Part shown: positions 31,570-45,122 of the stretch, piece after piece | Position numbering within the stretch: position 1 is the stretch's first letter | How the letters are laid out: the number at the start of each line of letters is the position of its first letter | NCBI GenBank assembly: GCA_014871385.1 | Contig: CM026421.1 | Location: 10,785,644 to 10,849,643 of the forward strand | DNA from: Ceratodon purpureus | Lineage: Eukaryota; Streptophyta; Bryopsida; Pseudoditrichales; Ditrichaceae | Length of the DNA stretch: 64,000 bases | Direction of reading: 5' to 3' | Notes under the pieces: model-generated | What the model was told of the DNA's origin: nothing | The model's database searches: none | The model's input: only the letters and a program-made list of their open reading frames with translations | Position numbers and translations under genes: made by a program

Positions 31570-34500
31570 TTAGCTACGAGGATGTTCTGTCGGTTCTTCA
31601 ATCCTGAGAGTCACACGCTTAGGCTGTGTCAATGCGGGTGGAAGATAAAATGACAATCCGTATGTTGAAACTGACAACAATACTACAAAGTCCCATGCCA
31701 GGAATTGGTGCATGAAGAAATGCTTCCCTGATGCGTAAGACCACACTAGGCCACCAATCGCAGGTCCAATTGCTCGGAAGAAACTGCAACAACTGTGGCT
31801 CAACCCTGTCACAGCACCCATGTTCTCAGGTGATGCTGAGTTGCTGACCAGGATCAAGACTCCTGTGAAGCAAGTGCAAGCAGACACGCTGCGAGCTGCC
31901 ATGCACGCCAGGAGGAGGCACCATTGAAGGAGTGGGGCATTACCAAGAAACGAGCTCACCGGAAAACAGATCCAAAGAGGAACGGTTGACAGGATCCCGA
32001 TTCGGAAGCACTTGAGCGGGCCAAGACGCCGGGAAACCTTTGGGTAAAAGATGAGAGTGTAGAGACAAAGGACGACCCCGCCTTCTCCCAGTATCAGGCC
32101 CAACGCAGACGAGGAGAAGCCAAGGCCACCGACTGATTCTGAGGCCGCTCCGAACATCGGAAATAGCTCATCTGCAAACAGGAAGAATTCATAAATGTCA
32201 CTCAGCTGCCGATGCTCACTTATTTTCATGGAAAATATAAGAAGACAACATGCTTAATATTGTCCTTCGAATGTCCAACAAACAAATCCTGCACCAATTT
32301 GAACATGACCATCAAAGAATCAAATAATTACCAGTGATGATGAAGATCAGGCCTGTCATGGAGTAACACAAGGACGCCATTAATACATTGCGATCAATCC
32401 ACGAAAACCGAGTGCTCTTTGAAACATGGTGCTCATCTGCTTTCCTGCTAAGGCTACCTCCACACTCTGCGCTTGCGCATGCCTCCGAAACCATCAAGTG
32501 CTTCGTTGCAGACCGTTCATCAGCAGCTATGAGAACGATAAGCTTCTGTTTGCAGCTTGGGCTTGTCAGTTCCACCTCTTTGTGATCTTCAGTGCTTTCA
32601 GCTTGTTGTGACTGCCTCTGCTGATCCTCAATTTGGCCAAGATCAGAGATCCTGTTGTAGGATGTCTGGATGTGATACCATGGCTCAAATTAGGGCTTAT
32701 ACTCAGGTCACAAATTGAAAAATGGTTCATAAAAAGAGGAAAATTTGAAGTCATAAAGAAAGAATGTAACATCGTCTTCTGTCATGATGATTGAGATGTG
32801 GATTTGTTACTCACACTTAGAAATTTTGGGTTGGTTTCTTTGAACGAAATCGACGCCAGTACGCCTGCAATGGAGAAAATGGCAGCACCAACGCATGGAA
32901 GCAAAAATGGGTACTCTTTTAGAATGGAGGGACAGTTTCTTATCTTGTACTGTGCACATGGTTGTGCAAGGAGTCCGGAGATCACAGGGCCGGTGACAGA
33001 ACCGATGCCCCACGCCAGATTCAAGATCCCAAATCCTTTGGCTTGATTTGTTCTGCAGAAGATGACCATGTGGCTTCCATCAACGTACAAACTCCAATCC
33101 TCTGTCGCAAGCACATCATTGCCTGATTCATAGTAGATTCTGAAGGATCCTAAAGAACCTCACCGTGTCACAAATCCCTCCTCACCAAATCACTCCCACA
33201 ATATATTTTGCACCTTGATCATTTTCTCGGAGATGAAGATTCTATGAAATTAGGTCTATCAATGCTTGTACAATCGGATGCAAGTCATAGAAAACCTAAG
33301 CACACTGAATACTGATTTTTTTGTGGCAGTGGTGACCTAATTATGCATGTTCTGATAACCATTTCGACCTTTTGAATGAATCACTTTAGAAAAACCAACA
33401 GAACAAACAGTATGGGAGTGATATACCCGTCACAGAGCTCGGCAAGTGCAGATTTAGTCACTGTGAGAGTGCCATTGAGCAGGCCGCCGAAAAATCGAAG
33501 ATAGCAGGCACCTTGGTATGTGGTGCAGATGCCCAGGAGAAGAGCTGAAACTGCACTGACGGAACACCCGAAGGCCAACCATGGCTGCAACTCCCCTCAC
33601 AAAGCCATGAGTTTTTTAATTTCATCAATGCCATAATCTTAAGAGTCCCAAAATAAAACTGAAAAGCACAGAACAGTCAACCTCGAAGTCACATTTTCAA
33701 TTATCATCTTGAGCCATATAATCCTCTAGTCGCACAGACGTTATATGACCCAAAAAAACGGATGCTGTGGATTAGGGCTGCAAACCAATGTTGCATTATG
33801 TGTCTATTAGAAGTTGAAATGCCCGTCTAGATAATGCAACGTTTATTTGAAGCCCTAAAACGGATCGAGTCTTTTATGGAAAATTGATGCATTCTGTTCC
33901 TGGCGGTGCATTGGATGATTCCATAGCCACATAATCAAATGATATGCTCATTTCTATATTAGTGATTCAAGCAGTAGAAGTGAAGATGAGTATTCACCTT
34001 CCGGCCGGTCTTGTCAGAGACGACGCCCCACATCATGGAAGTACAGAATTGTGCTAATGGAAACAGCGATGCCTGTCCTTGACCATGGCAGACATAAAAC
34101 TCCAATAAGAATACATTTCTATGACGGATAGATTCTTTGTCAATGGGAGGGCAAGACGTGAAATTTTCACAAACAAATTAGGCAAAACCAGATATGCGCA
34201 TGCAAATTGAGAAAATGCAAAGGCTCCCTGGTGGTGGCCGTCTCTCACCAAAAGTCCTGCACGCCAACCTATGGCCCTCCCACCAACACCCGGGACGCCA
34301 TATCTCTCCACCATGAACACCAGCTGCCACCATGAACGACAAGAATTACATGCTGTGTTTTGTGATTGATTCTACCCATTAGAGATCAAAGAAGAGACTA
34401 TTTCAACTTTCCAACGCACTTGATATGGGAGAACATGTTAGCCAGCAGGTGGGCAGCAGGTTCACTTACCATGGGAAAAAGCATTGTCGTTTGGAATCCT

Positions 34501-35001
34501 TGGCTTGCATGAATGAGCCTGCAAGACGGAACCGAATTGCTGTCAAGAAAATCTATGAGAAAAAACATCACCACTCCAAATTATCTTTAGACAACTCCAG
34601 CCAACTTGAGCAGGTCGCAGAGTGTAATTTGAATTGCATATAATCGTCCTGCATTAAATAATGTGCTTGCAAAAACAGAATGAACAAAGAGCTGCTCTGA
34701 CTTTCTGCTTCGATTTGCTACCAAGACAGAGCAACAAATTTTTGAAACATCTGTGAGTCGAATTCAGACAGTCATTTTGATTATGTTTTCTGATGTATGC
34801 AGTTTTGGAAAGAAAAAAAAAAAAAAGGTACCAAATCAAGAAGAGCTGTTGTCGGGGCAGAGGATTCGGCTCCACCACAACAATAGAGTCGTTCGCATTC
34901 ACAGCACTGCCGTCCAAGGGTTTCATCACAATGGCCGACGATGCCTGATGGCAGCTCGCATCGCCATCACCGCAGTATCCCGCATGACTCGGCCGGGCCA
35001 T
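31570..35001 (-). CDS. MFS transporter, ZIFL-like (zinc-induced facilitator-like)
   Basis: Exons on the minus strand, 5' to 3', are 35001..34832, 34518..34470, 34323..34249, 34072..33998, 33584..33427, 33052..32815, 32665..32332 and 32171..31570. The joined frame is 566 residues. About 12 hydrophobic segments are expected. MFS signature WGVVSDKTGRK follows helix 2, and LNLAWGIGSVTGPVISGLLA is the antiporter motif after helix 4-5, both as in the ZIFL branch of the DHA1 family. The helix 4 region (YLRFFGGLLNGTLTVTKS) also fits. Arabidopsis ZIFL proteins are proton-coupled carriers for potassium, auxin or zinc chelators at the tonoplast or plasma membrane. The substrate here is unknown. A soluble insert of about 80 residues (around DQQRQSQQAESTEDHK) lies between the two halves. 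The C-terminal half is divergent. Confidence 0.88.
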
Positions 35002-37126
35002 TGTTCTTGCAACTAAATGACCATTGACGACTCACCTTCTCCCTCTTACAAATTCTCCCTGCACATGAATTCCGTCCTGTAATTCATTCTGGATAACATC
35101 CCCAACACGAAACAACAAAGTGATCACCGTATCCTCAAAATTACTCACTACACAAAACATACACTTAAAACTCCAATCAACAATCAACAAAACCTGCAAC
35201 CAATCAAACTGTCATGAAATATTTGCAACATAACCCTGCAACAAAAAAAACAGGGCTCCCATTTCCACCAATTTCCTTCACCGAATCCTTTTCAATCAAA
35301 GACTATCTAGAACCCCAATTTGTGAGTAGTTCTGCAGCCAAACTAAGATCACAAAAAGGTGCAGATTGTTAAAAGCTGACCCATGAACAGCATCAGAGCC
35401 TGAGGCACCGCTTACCGGAGGGAAACAGAACCAATCGTGCATGGTTTATGACAAGCGTGGAACAGAAGAAGTGGCAGGAGCCTGATCGGAGGAGGGAGGC
35501 TCCGGATAATGGAGAAGGAGCAAGACGGTACGTGGTCATGCATGGCGTGCATGGCGGGTGACGTCCAGGATGCGTAACGCATGATGCTGCATCATTCAGT
35601 CACAACGTCTCCATGCTATTCAGATGCAGATTAGATACACTCTATCCGATGAATGAAGGATTAGGTTCTTTCTTTTGTTTTTTGTTTTTTATTTTATTTT
35701 AAATAAAACTAATAATATTTTCAAGATTTTGAATCAAATGAAAGTTTCATTGAATTTTCACTAATAATAATATATAAGAACAGAGCTTTTTGCTTAAGTG
35801 AACATAGGTTTGGTTCACAATTATGATGGTACTGACAAGATTGGAACTATGGTTCTTTCTTATTTAGGATTTGTGTTACGAGGAATCTTACTTTTAGTAC
35901 TTTGTACTATGTGTGGAATAATTATCCTATTTTTGAGTAAGAATATAAATATGAGAAGGATAATTGGATTCAAATATTGAAAATTTTGAATATATGGTGA
36001 TTTGATCCCTAAAGGACCAAGTGTCTGCTCTACAAAAAATTGGGATTTTGGGCTGAATTTTTTTGTGGATATAGGCCAGTTATTAGTTAAGACATTAAAA
36101 TAATATTCATTTTTCTCTTTATACGTAGGATTATTATTTCAATTGAGTATATTTCAAGTGTCCATGTCCCCTGGTAATAAAAATGCATGTTATCACCAAC
36201 TGTAACCTACTTTGATTTATGGAACGTTCTGATATTGACACTTGAAAATAAATAAATAAAAAATTTGCACTTCGATGCTCGTTGCTTACTTGGATTCATT
36301 AGCATGTAATATAGAGTAGATGCCATACTTAGTGTAGGTGATCCTCTACCAATTGCTGCGTGATTTTACATCCATGTGTTTGTTCTATGAGAAGGTTCAC
36401 GAGGAAGGTTTACAGAAACTGTGCACATCTTTTGAGGATTCAATGTTGGAATTTGTTAAACTGTACTGCACAGTGTATAATATATGTCAACTCAATCAAT
36501 CAAATATTGGATGCTACTGCTTTGAATCTATTGCGTGATTCAGCCTCATTCAACCGCAGGTTCCAAATGAAAAACCAACCTTTCTGTACAATTCAAAGCA
36601 CCATTTGTACACAAATTACAGATGGTTTGTAGTGGGAGGATGGACATCATACACCACTCAAACAGGGCGCCCTTTAGGGCTTATCTAATCATTTGACCTG
36701 AAAGTTATCTGAACTCTCCTGTCAACAAATTCCTGGCACAGTTCAGTCCAAGATGATAACGAAGTCAGATCCATCTATTACAGGTTAATTAGGACTAATA
36801 TCAATGATGTCATGGTATATGACTTTTGAGAACCACTTTCACGTATACAGGACAAGAGATCACAGCTGATCTGGTGCTCGAAAAGCTCGGACCGTGTCAT
36901 ACCTGGATACCCAAAAGAATATCAAGAGTTAGAAAGGTTGAAACGATAATCAATAATCTCTTCATAATTTACAGTTTTATGCACAATGTAATTTGATCAT
37001 AGATACATACCGATATACACGGCAGTCCCACTTGTATTCATAGAATCTTCGCTCAGCCGGTTGATGCCGCATTTGAAGAATGGCGCAGGCGTCGTTAATG
37101 TTTGTATGTACTGATGGCGTTGAGTT
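35002..37126. other. Intergenic, no supported gene
   Basis: The ZIFL promoter and leader lie at the left (35002-35600). 35650-36300 is AT-rich. 36600-37126 probably holds the 3' UTR of the next, minus-strand gene. No domain-bearing ORF is found. Confidence 0.5.
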
Positions 37127-40100
37127 CTACGACTGTACAGCGATCATATTTTCCCGTTTTTCGGAGCGATGGCCAACATGAAGGCGGCCTGCCTCAAGAC
37201 GGATTGCTGAGGTATGCCGGCCAGTTCTGTCCTGTCGCCTTTCATGAGCTTTGTGCACAGACAGCTGAGTCCCCTGAGTGTGCAACTTGCAGCCCATCGG
37301 TGGATCGTTTACAGATGTCCTGAGATAGTAGCAACTGTGCTTGTTAGGAATGGTGCCCTCCTCAGATGCCCCTGAGTTCGTGCTCTCGACTTCAGCTTGT
37401 TCGTGGTCTCTTGCAATGAACTTCGCTTCCCCGTTTCGAGTCATGTTGCGAAGACCGCCACGGTTGGGTCCCAGTGCTGTCTTTGGCCGGTTCGGAGATA
37501 TGTAAATACGGGAGCGTCTTCTGGGGGAGAACGTAGTTCTGCTCTTGCCTCTTGGGAAGGTGGGGAACCTGTTTCGAGGTGACTGGCTGCCGCTGTCAGG
37601 TTCAGGATTGACTTGTGGCGTCTGAGTGGGAGGTGAATGGCTGCGCTCACATTGCGTGTCAGCGATGGAGTGAAGCCTAGAAGTTGAGCTGCCGCTGTTA
37701 GATGCTGTTAGCATACGGAACACTTTGACAAGCTCTGCTCCAAGGGCACCGCACTTGCTCTCGGCCAGAGCAGCTCCCTCAACCGCGGATTGCATGCCCA
37801 CGGAAACACGATCTACTTTGCTATCCAAGAGACTGCAAGTTTATTTCAATCAAGGAGACAACAAGGTAAGATAACAGAAAAGCTTGATTAAAAGAGTGAC
37901 ATATCTACTACCAATGAAAAGAACAGATAAAAATATAAGATATCCGCACACCCACCGTAGATTGGTGAATGTTGCTGACGCTACATGCTCAATGCGGCTC
38001 TCCAGTCCAAGCAGGCGAGAGTCAATTGCAGACTCGTGACCACCAACCATTGCACCAGTGTGTTCCGTCATGTACTCCATTTTCCTGCGTTGATTTCTGC
38101 TTCAAATTAGAACAATATTCACCAGTAGGCTCTCTACATAACTTTTTAATGGATTTTTTAATTTTAAAAATATGCAGAAACTTTTGGTCTTAAAAAACTT
38201 CACGAGCAGAAGGAATAGCAAAACCTGAAAAGTTAGATATGACTTTCAAGAACCAGGAAAAAATAAATTGAAGGATAGCAAAAAACCTCTCCAGTGCCTC
38301 AACGCTTTGGCTTAGCGACCCCATTCCTTGCTTACGAGCGTCAGCGCTGTCTGTGTACTCTACCTTCAGAGACAATCCAGGGCTCGGCTGACCAGGCCCA
38401 GGGATATGTTCTAGCTGTGCCACGCGGTTTGCAACCTCTCCGAGAGCCTGGATTTGGACAAACAATAAGCCCCAAATACTCGGTTTAAATGATATAGCAT
38501 CTCCATGTCAATTAACACAGACGGTCGACTTAAAGTTTAGCACCAGGTGTTGCGACAAAAGTTACCAAAGAATGAAGGTGTGTTATTTTTCTTGCATCAT
38601 TGTATTATGCAGGTTGTTGAATTGTAAGTTTACCTGGCAGTGGACGCGGTCACTATTCTCAACGCGCTCATGAAGGTCTCGGAGCTCTTGACCAATGTCC
38701 ACCATAGCTGCATTAGATGCTACGAGCTCTTTCAAGCCTTCTACTTTTGTCTCGGCAATTCGGGAGATGCGCTGTACAAGACCCTCGTCACAGCTGAAGC
38801 CTTCAAACTTTTCCTCTACACGCTCCACTTTGCAAGAGAGGTCGTTGACAATGCGGGCAGCAGCTTCATATCGAGGTAGCCAACTACTGACAGTTTTGGC
38901 AAGCTCGCTTGTGTTCGAGCTCACTTCCTTGACGGTGTGGACCAGGTCCACGTGGGCTCCTTCACACTTTTTGAGTCTTTTCCTCACTTCCGTATAATCT
39001 TCACACGCATCTAGCACTCTCTTCTCCACGACTCGCACAACCTGCGACCATAAAAATTAAGTTTGAGTTGGGTATCATTCTTGTTATTCAATACTCCATT
39101 GTAAGTTGGCGTTATATAAAATATTGTTTCCACAGGATGTTCGTTAATATGTTAACAGAAGTCGTACAAGATAATAATAAGCTTCCAAAATACTTTGATA
39201 CATTATTTACACACACGTGATATCCAAAACTATTGATTGCTTATTCAAAGGCGCAGTGCGTCTGCGAAGAAGTATATATTACCTGATTAATTTGGCTAAT
39301 CTCGCCGTTCCAATGTTGTTCCTTCCGCTCATTCTCTTGCTGCTTAAGAATCATGCGTCTTTTCTTCTCTTCACTAAAACATTCTTTATAATCTTGAAGT
39401 TCCTTCACCATCGCAGCAAGACCACTGATCGATTCCTCTGTCTGTAACGATAAATTATACAATACTTTGTTTAAATGTGCAAGAAAACAAAGCACAATGT
39501 GCTCTATGTACGACTCAAATCATATTATAAGTAAGAGTCCTCCTTAAGCAATGTAATTCTAAGGGTGGGAAAAGTAGAGAGAAAACTGTCAAGTTTCCTA
39601 CATATGTATTTTCTTAGGGGATTAGAGGCGACAGGTTGGCTGCAATTCAAGACATGCACTAAGCAGCTTAAAATCAGCTTAGTTTTGGACCAACTCACCT
39701 TCGATATGAAGTTCTTCAAATCAGACTGCTCTACAAAGCCCGAGGATGACATCTGGAGGTTTGGATGGTCTGGTTCAAATAGAGAGCGCTGGCTTAACTG
39801 CTTTTGCAGTTCATCTGCTACTCCCTTAGCTTTGGAGATTTCGATATTCATGGCTTGCTTCCAACCATCTATGGCAAGCTCAAGTTCTTCACTAAAACGA
39901 TCTTGTGCATTATAACTGTGCTTGATGGCCATTTCTCGGTCACGCTCCAGGCCTTCTTTCTCATTTTCAAGCCCCTCCTACAAATCATTTGGACCTTTTT
40001 GGTAAACACGGAGTGCAAAGAGGGCTTCGAATTGTTAAAGTTGCCATCAAACCAGTCAATGTACTTGGCTCAAAATCTAATCGAGAAGGTTGTAACGTTT

Positions 40101-43100
40101 TTTCTGTTATATTAATATTGGAACAAGTATTTAAATAGAGATAACTTTTACCTGGAGTTGCAAACTCACGTGTCGGAGTTTAGCCATCTCCAAGTTATAT
40201 GTATCTAGTATTTCAGCCAAAACCTCCCTTGCCTTCATGGCCGAGGATGTTGCCTCTGAAGCAGCTTGAGATGCTGAATCACGCTCTTTCTGGACTATCA
40301 TTAAGGTTGTCAATAATCTGGAGCTTTCCCTTTCTAAGTAGTCTTGCAATTCCTTATGCTTTTGTCGTGCTTCTTGGACAATGACAAGAGTGACTTCCTT
40401 CTCCTTCTGTAGTTCCTGGCTCACCTTTTGAGCATCATGCATTGTCGAGGCCAAAATTTCCTTCTCAGCTATCAAATTATCCTGTACTCATAATCAACAC
40501 ACCAATTCCCTCAGATTTTAGTGTAATCTCCAGATTAAGCCTGAGCATGCGCAAGTCTCTGAAAACTTGTATCAAAGTCACTAATTTGTCTTCACCTGAA
40601 ATAGTTTGATCCTACGATGAGCATCTTGCATCTCGCTGTCGATACTTCTAGTCGCGTCCATTAACACGTTACTAGCTTTGGTTGCAGACATGGAGGCATC
40701 GGCGGCAGCAGCTGCGGCCACGTCTCTCTGAATCTCAGCTGCTGTAATTATCTGTATCAGATCCTCAGCTCCTTCCTGGCCAATAGCCATAGCAGACGAG
40801 AACCATCACATCCATTGAAATCCAAAACAATTGTAGACGATATTTCCCCAGATTTTGGATGATTGCTTGATATTACATATTTGATGGTTGCCACTGCCGG
40901 GACTGAATTTTCTCACATCGTCAAGGAACACGATACAAACATCCATACAAACCTTTCTGGGTTACAGCTTCCCATTACGAATTTGAGCAAAGAAAGTACC
41001 TGCGTTCGGCCGAGCTCATTTTTCAAGGTATCCAGATCTTGCTTCAGAGATTCAGTCATAAGAAATACTCTTTCATGGGTACCCTGCAACCACTTCTGAA
41101 CATCAAGTTTCAGAACATTTACAATTTCGCCCTTGCTGCTAACGAACAAGTCCTTCACTTGCCGTTGAATTGCCTCGCTCTCCCGCTCAAATGTCTGCCG
41201 TACAAGGCCGCGCTCGATCTCCACCATCTCTGCAATCTCACGTCGAAAGTGATCCAGCTCGTCTACAAGCATCTGTCATTCCCATCCAAAAACACACCAC
41301 GAACTATGCTTCATTTCCAGGAAAGCACAGACAATGATATACCGCGGAAGAGATTGAAAATGTACACAATAGAATCTAAATTTATCAGGCTCTGGTAGCT
41401 AGTCTTTGCATGTTGATTTTGACTGACCTGTTTGGACGCAAAGTTGGACCCTTCTGGTTTCAGTTTTCTGAATGCATTCCATTGGTTTTCAAACTCCTGA
41501 ATCCGATCTCGACAATGAAATTTCACACTAAATAGATCTGCTTTGACTTCCTCCAAGCCACCTAAGTAGCGCTGTGACAAACTCTCCACTTTCTCCATTA
41601 TCATTATTCGCTCCCGACCAACTTCGACTTGCAATATCCCCCTTTGCTGCTCCAACTCTTGTGTCTCTTCTTGAAACTTTGCTAGTCCTGTTCGAACATT
41701 CTCTAATTCCGCCTGCAAATTACTCACAACAGGGTGAACCTTAATGATCACCTTCAGATTGCAATTGCGTTCATGTGTAAGCACTCCAAAAGTAAATCTT
41801 GCGAACGTCATCCAAGAAACACTTCATTCTGTATCGCTCCAAAGAAAATTCAAAGAAGACAAGTTTTTTAACCCGAGTATCTGCCCAACTTCAAATTCAA
41901 AATTGGTAGAAAGAGGCTTTAGCTGACAAGCAATGTGAAAACCTCAGTTGGAGCTGGCGTGTGATCACCTTAATGAGCTTCTCTACTTTCTTTAGGCTCT
42001 GGATCTCCAATTTCATGTCAGTTCCCTCGACCTTCAGCTTATCCATTGCTAGCCTCAAGTCCTCTCTCTCCATGCGAAAGTCTTCAGTTTCCAATCTAAC
42101 CTGCAGCATGCCAATAAACAGATTCCGCTCTTTCAACTTGATAATGTGGAATGCAAGCAGCAATATAGAAGAATTAAATTAGTAATGGATGAAGATTATG
42201 ATATTTATGTAGTTTGTTAACTATTCTCCTGTGACTACTTGCTCAACGCATACAATGGATGGTTTAATTACTCTGATAATCGTTCAGATACAACTATGGT
42301 TGACAATACTAATCACCGAACTAACCGTCAAACATCATACTAAAATGAGGTCTAGTATGCATTTTCTAGCAATCTCTTGCACTAATTTCCCTTTCTCAAA
42401 CCTACAATAAAACTGAATATCAGTAATAAGGTGGAGGATGGCTAACAGGTGACTAACCTGAACACCCTCATTCTTGAGGGATTGCAGTTGCTTGCGAAGG
42501 TAACCATTCTCCGATTTCAACATTTCATGCTCTCGATTAGCGTGCTCTTGCGCTTTTTGAGCCACAGATGTAAGGTGCTCAACATGACCTTGCATTTCCT
42601 GCCTACTCTTTACAAGAGCGTCCATTTCAGCCCACAAGAGACGAATCTCATCTTTCATGTCTACAGAGGTTCTGTTCTCGGCTTTTAGAGCCTTAAGCTG
42701 CTTCTCTATCCTCTCCTCCACCATCACTTCTACCTGAGTTGTAAGACGCATTTGATTATTGTCGTTAACATACAAAAATACAATCATATTATACACTGCG
42801 GTACATCATATTATCCTGCTCTGCTAGCACAATGCAGCTAGCCAAGAAAATATAAATTAAACCATAAATATACCTCGTCTCTTTCTTGGCGCCGGATTCT
42901 CTCCATCTCCGCCATGAGGTCACCCAGTTTCACCTTCATTTCATTGCGTAGGCTGTGCTTGGCCGCTATGATCTCGTCATCCGCTTCTTCCTTCAAATTC
43001 TCAAGCTCCCTCTCTAATCCCTCTACACGGCCCCGCCAACCTTGTCCGTCTACCTCCAATCGTATTTTCATTCCCTTCACCGACCCCTTCAACTCGCCAA

Positions 43101-45122
43101 GCACGCGCTGTATATTGTTCAGCTTATTGTCTTTGGCTTCCAATGATAAATCATTCTGCAATACATTTATTAAAAATCAGATGTTAATTCATCGGTACAG
43201 ACTTGAAAAATTTATCTGTCGACGCTCATGAAACGTTGAGCTAAAAACAGTAGATGCTGCATTAGTGGTAATCTTAGGAATGTTATAAGCAGCTCAATAA
43301 AAGAGCATATTATTACCTCGGTGTCATTCTGGTATTGAGGATACGAATGCTGGTCATTGAGTGTAGTGACCATTGGTTGAGCCCTGTCCATATCATGATG
43401 GGCTGTCAAGTGAAGCTCAGGATTCGAGTTAAACATTGCAACAGAGCTGGTATCTGGCGGCGATGGTCTCATCCTTGAGTTCCCCATTAGTTGTGTCGGA
43501 TGAGCAAGAGATGTGTAGAGCGCCGACGATGCGGGAGGTACAAATCGATTCTCTACGAGCCGGGGTGATGGCCGAGGAAGTCCATGAGGGCCACCACCTG
43601 GGGAGTTAGTAGGTGCAGGCAAAAAGATTGCTGATGCAGATCCGCCCGCTAACACCGTTGGAAGAAGACCCACTCCATGCCCGCACTCATTCAAAGCTTC
43701 TGTATCCTCAGCTGCAAACTTCTCGGGATGGTCGTGCTGACTAGAGCAATTTCCAACGGCTTTGTTAACATGAGTTAACAACTCTAAATTGGCTGAATTA
43801 AGCTGGGAGTCCGGTGAAAAATTCTTAAGTTTCTGAATGTAATGGGAGAGGGGCAGGGAGGTCAAGGATGATCCGGACGAAGACCCACTTGCGGTAGCGG
43901 ATTGGCTCTGTTGTGATTGTTGTGATGGCTGCGCACAGCCAGGTTCATCTTTATGCCCTCCCCTGAGCCTATTTATTCGAGGTGAGTCTATTACGGTACC
44001 ACGCAGGGTTGAAACCTTCTCCTTATCCTTATGGGTGTTGCTGCGCAAGGTCCTGTCTCTGTCATGTTTATGTTCGTTGGCATCGCATGCAGCCAAGTCC
44101 ATCTCGTCCACCACCCTCCGGTGCAACTTCTCATGAGCCATGCCCTCAAGTTCCGCTTCTCTCAGACTCATTCTAGAGTTATTAGCTTTCTCAGTAAGAA
44201 TCTGCATATCACGACGGAAGTGCTCACAGTCCTCCTTCATTCCTCGATGGAATCCAGGGGCCAAGACTGCTGATTTTTTCTGCTTTGACTCGCTATCATT
44301 GCTTTCTGCCTCATCCAAATTCTCACCAGCTTCTTTTGGTTTGTCCTTCAACACTACACCTTGCATTCTCCGCGGTGCAGATGCTGAGCGACTGTCCACC
44401 CTTCCCTGGACGTTGTGCCTACGCTTTGACTGTAATGCCCTTGTCTCACCCTCATCACAGCCGCCATGTATCCTTTCAGATTTTCTCACAAAATCACCTT
44501 TCCACTCCCGTAATCCATTGCCCCGGGGCCCATGTCGTTGATGCTCCTCCTGCTGTTTCTTCCTTCTATGTTGTATGTGTTTCGTACTCTCGTAAGGACT
44601 GCTTTCATCACCAGTTCTGAGAGTACTACGAGAATTGTCATCACTTGTTTCATTCCAGCTTCGATCTTCCTCATCTTGGTTGGTCGCCACAGTACCCACA
44701 GTGACGCTACTCTCTTGTTCCCGAAGGCCCTCTCGACCCTCAGCCAGCCGCGACGTCTTCGCAGGTGATCTACTTGCAACTGACGAAGCCAGTGGTGGCT
44801 TTGGGTGTCTGCTACTTTGTCTTCCATGTGTTTTGGTGTGTGGACGAGGGCAAATGGGTTCCAAGCAACCCGACTTTTCAAGTTCCCTGATCCGTTTAGC
44901 GGCCTCGGGAAGATAGGCATGCAGCTCTAGAACCTGCTTATCCTCTTGTCGATTGCAGAAATTCGGGTGTGAGGGAATGGTTTCTGAAACCAAGGTAGTG
45001 AAGGTTTTGAGATGCTGCAATTCCTCAGCCGCAAAGCCTGACTTCTGTGCTTCAGTCGCTTTCGCCAAACATAGCTGCGCATTGCGGCAGTAAAACGTCA
45101 AAGGAACAATTGCTCCATCCAT
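37127..45122 (-). CDS. Large coiled-coil protein of unknown function, 14 exons
   Basis: Exons on the minus strand are 45122..43317, 43155..42874, 42733..42458, 42100..41969, 41712..41428, 41272..41000, 40775..40596, 40481..40152, 39977..39699, 39441..39283, 39041..38634, 38447..38287, 38084..37956 and 37832..37127. The joined frame is 1,801 residues. I do not recognise the family. The N-terminal ~100 residues look folded (FYCRNAQLCLAKATEAQKSG). Then comes a long charged, low-complexity segment rich in Arg, Lys, Ser and Glu up to about residue 600. Residues ~600-1,560 are heptad-rich coiled coil. The C-terminal ~200 residues are basic and Ser/Pro-rich (FSPRRRSRIYISPNRPK). There are no signal or membrane segments. 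The shape suggests a structural or cytoskeletal protein; that is inference. The last exon could be longer or spliced. Confidence 0.82.
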
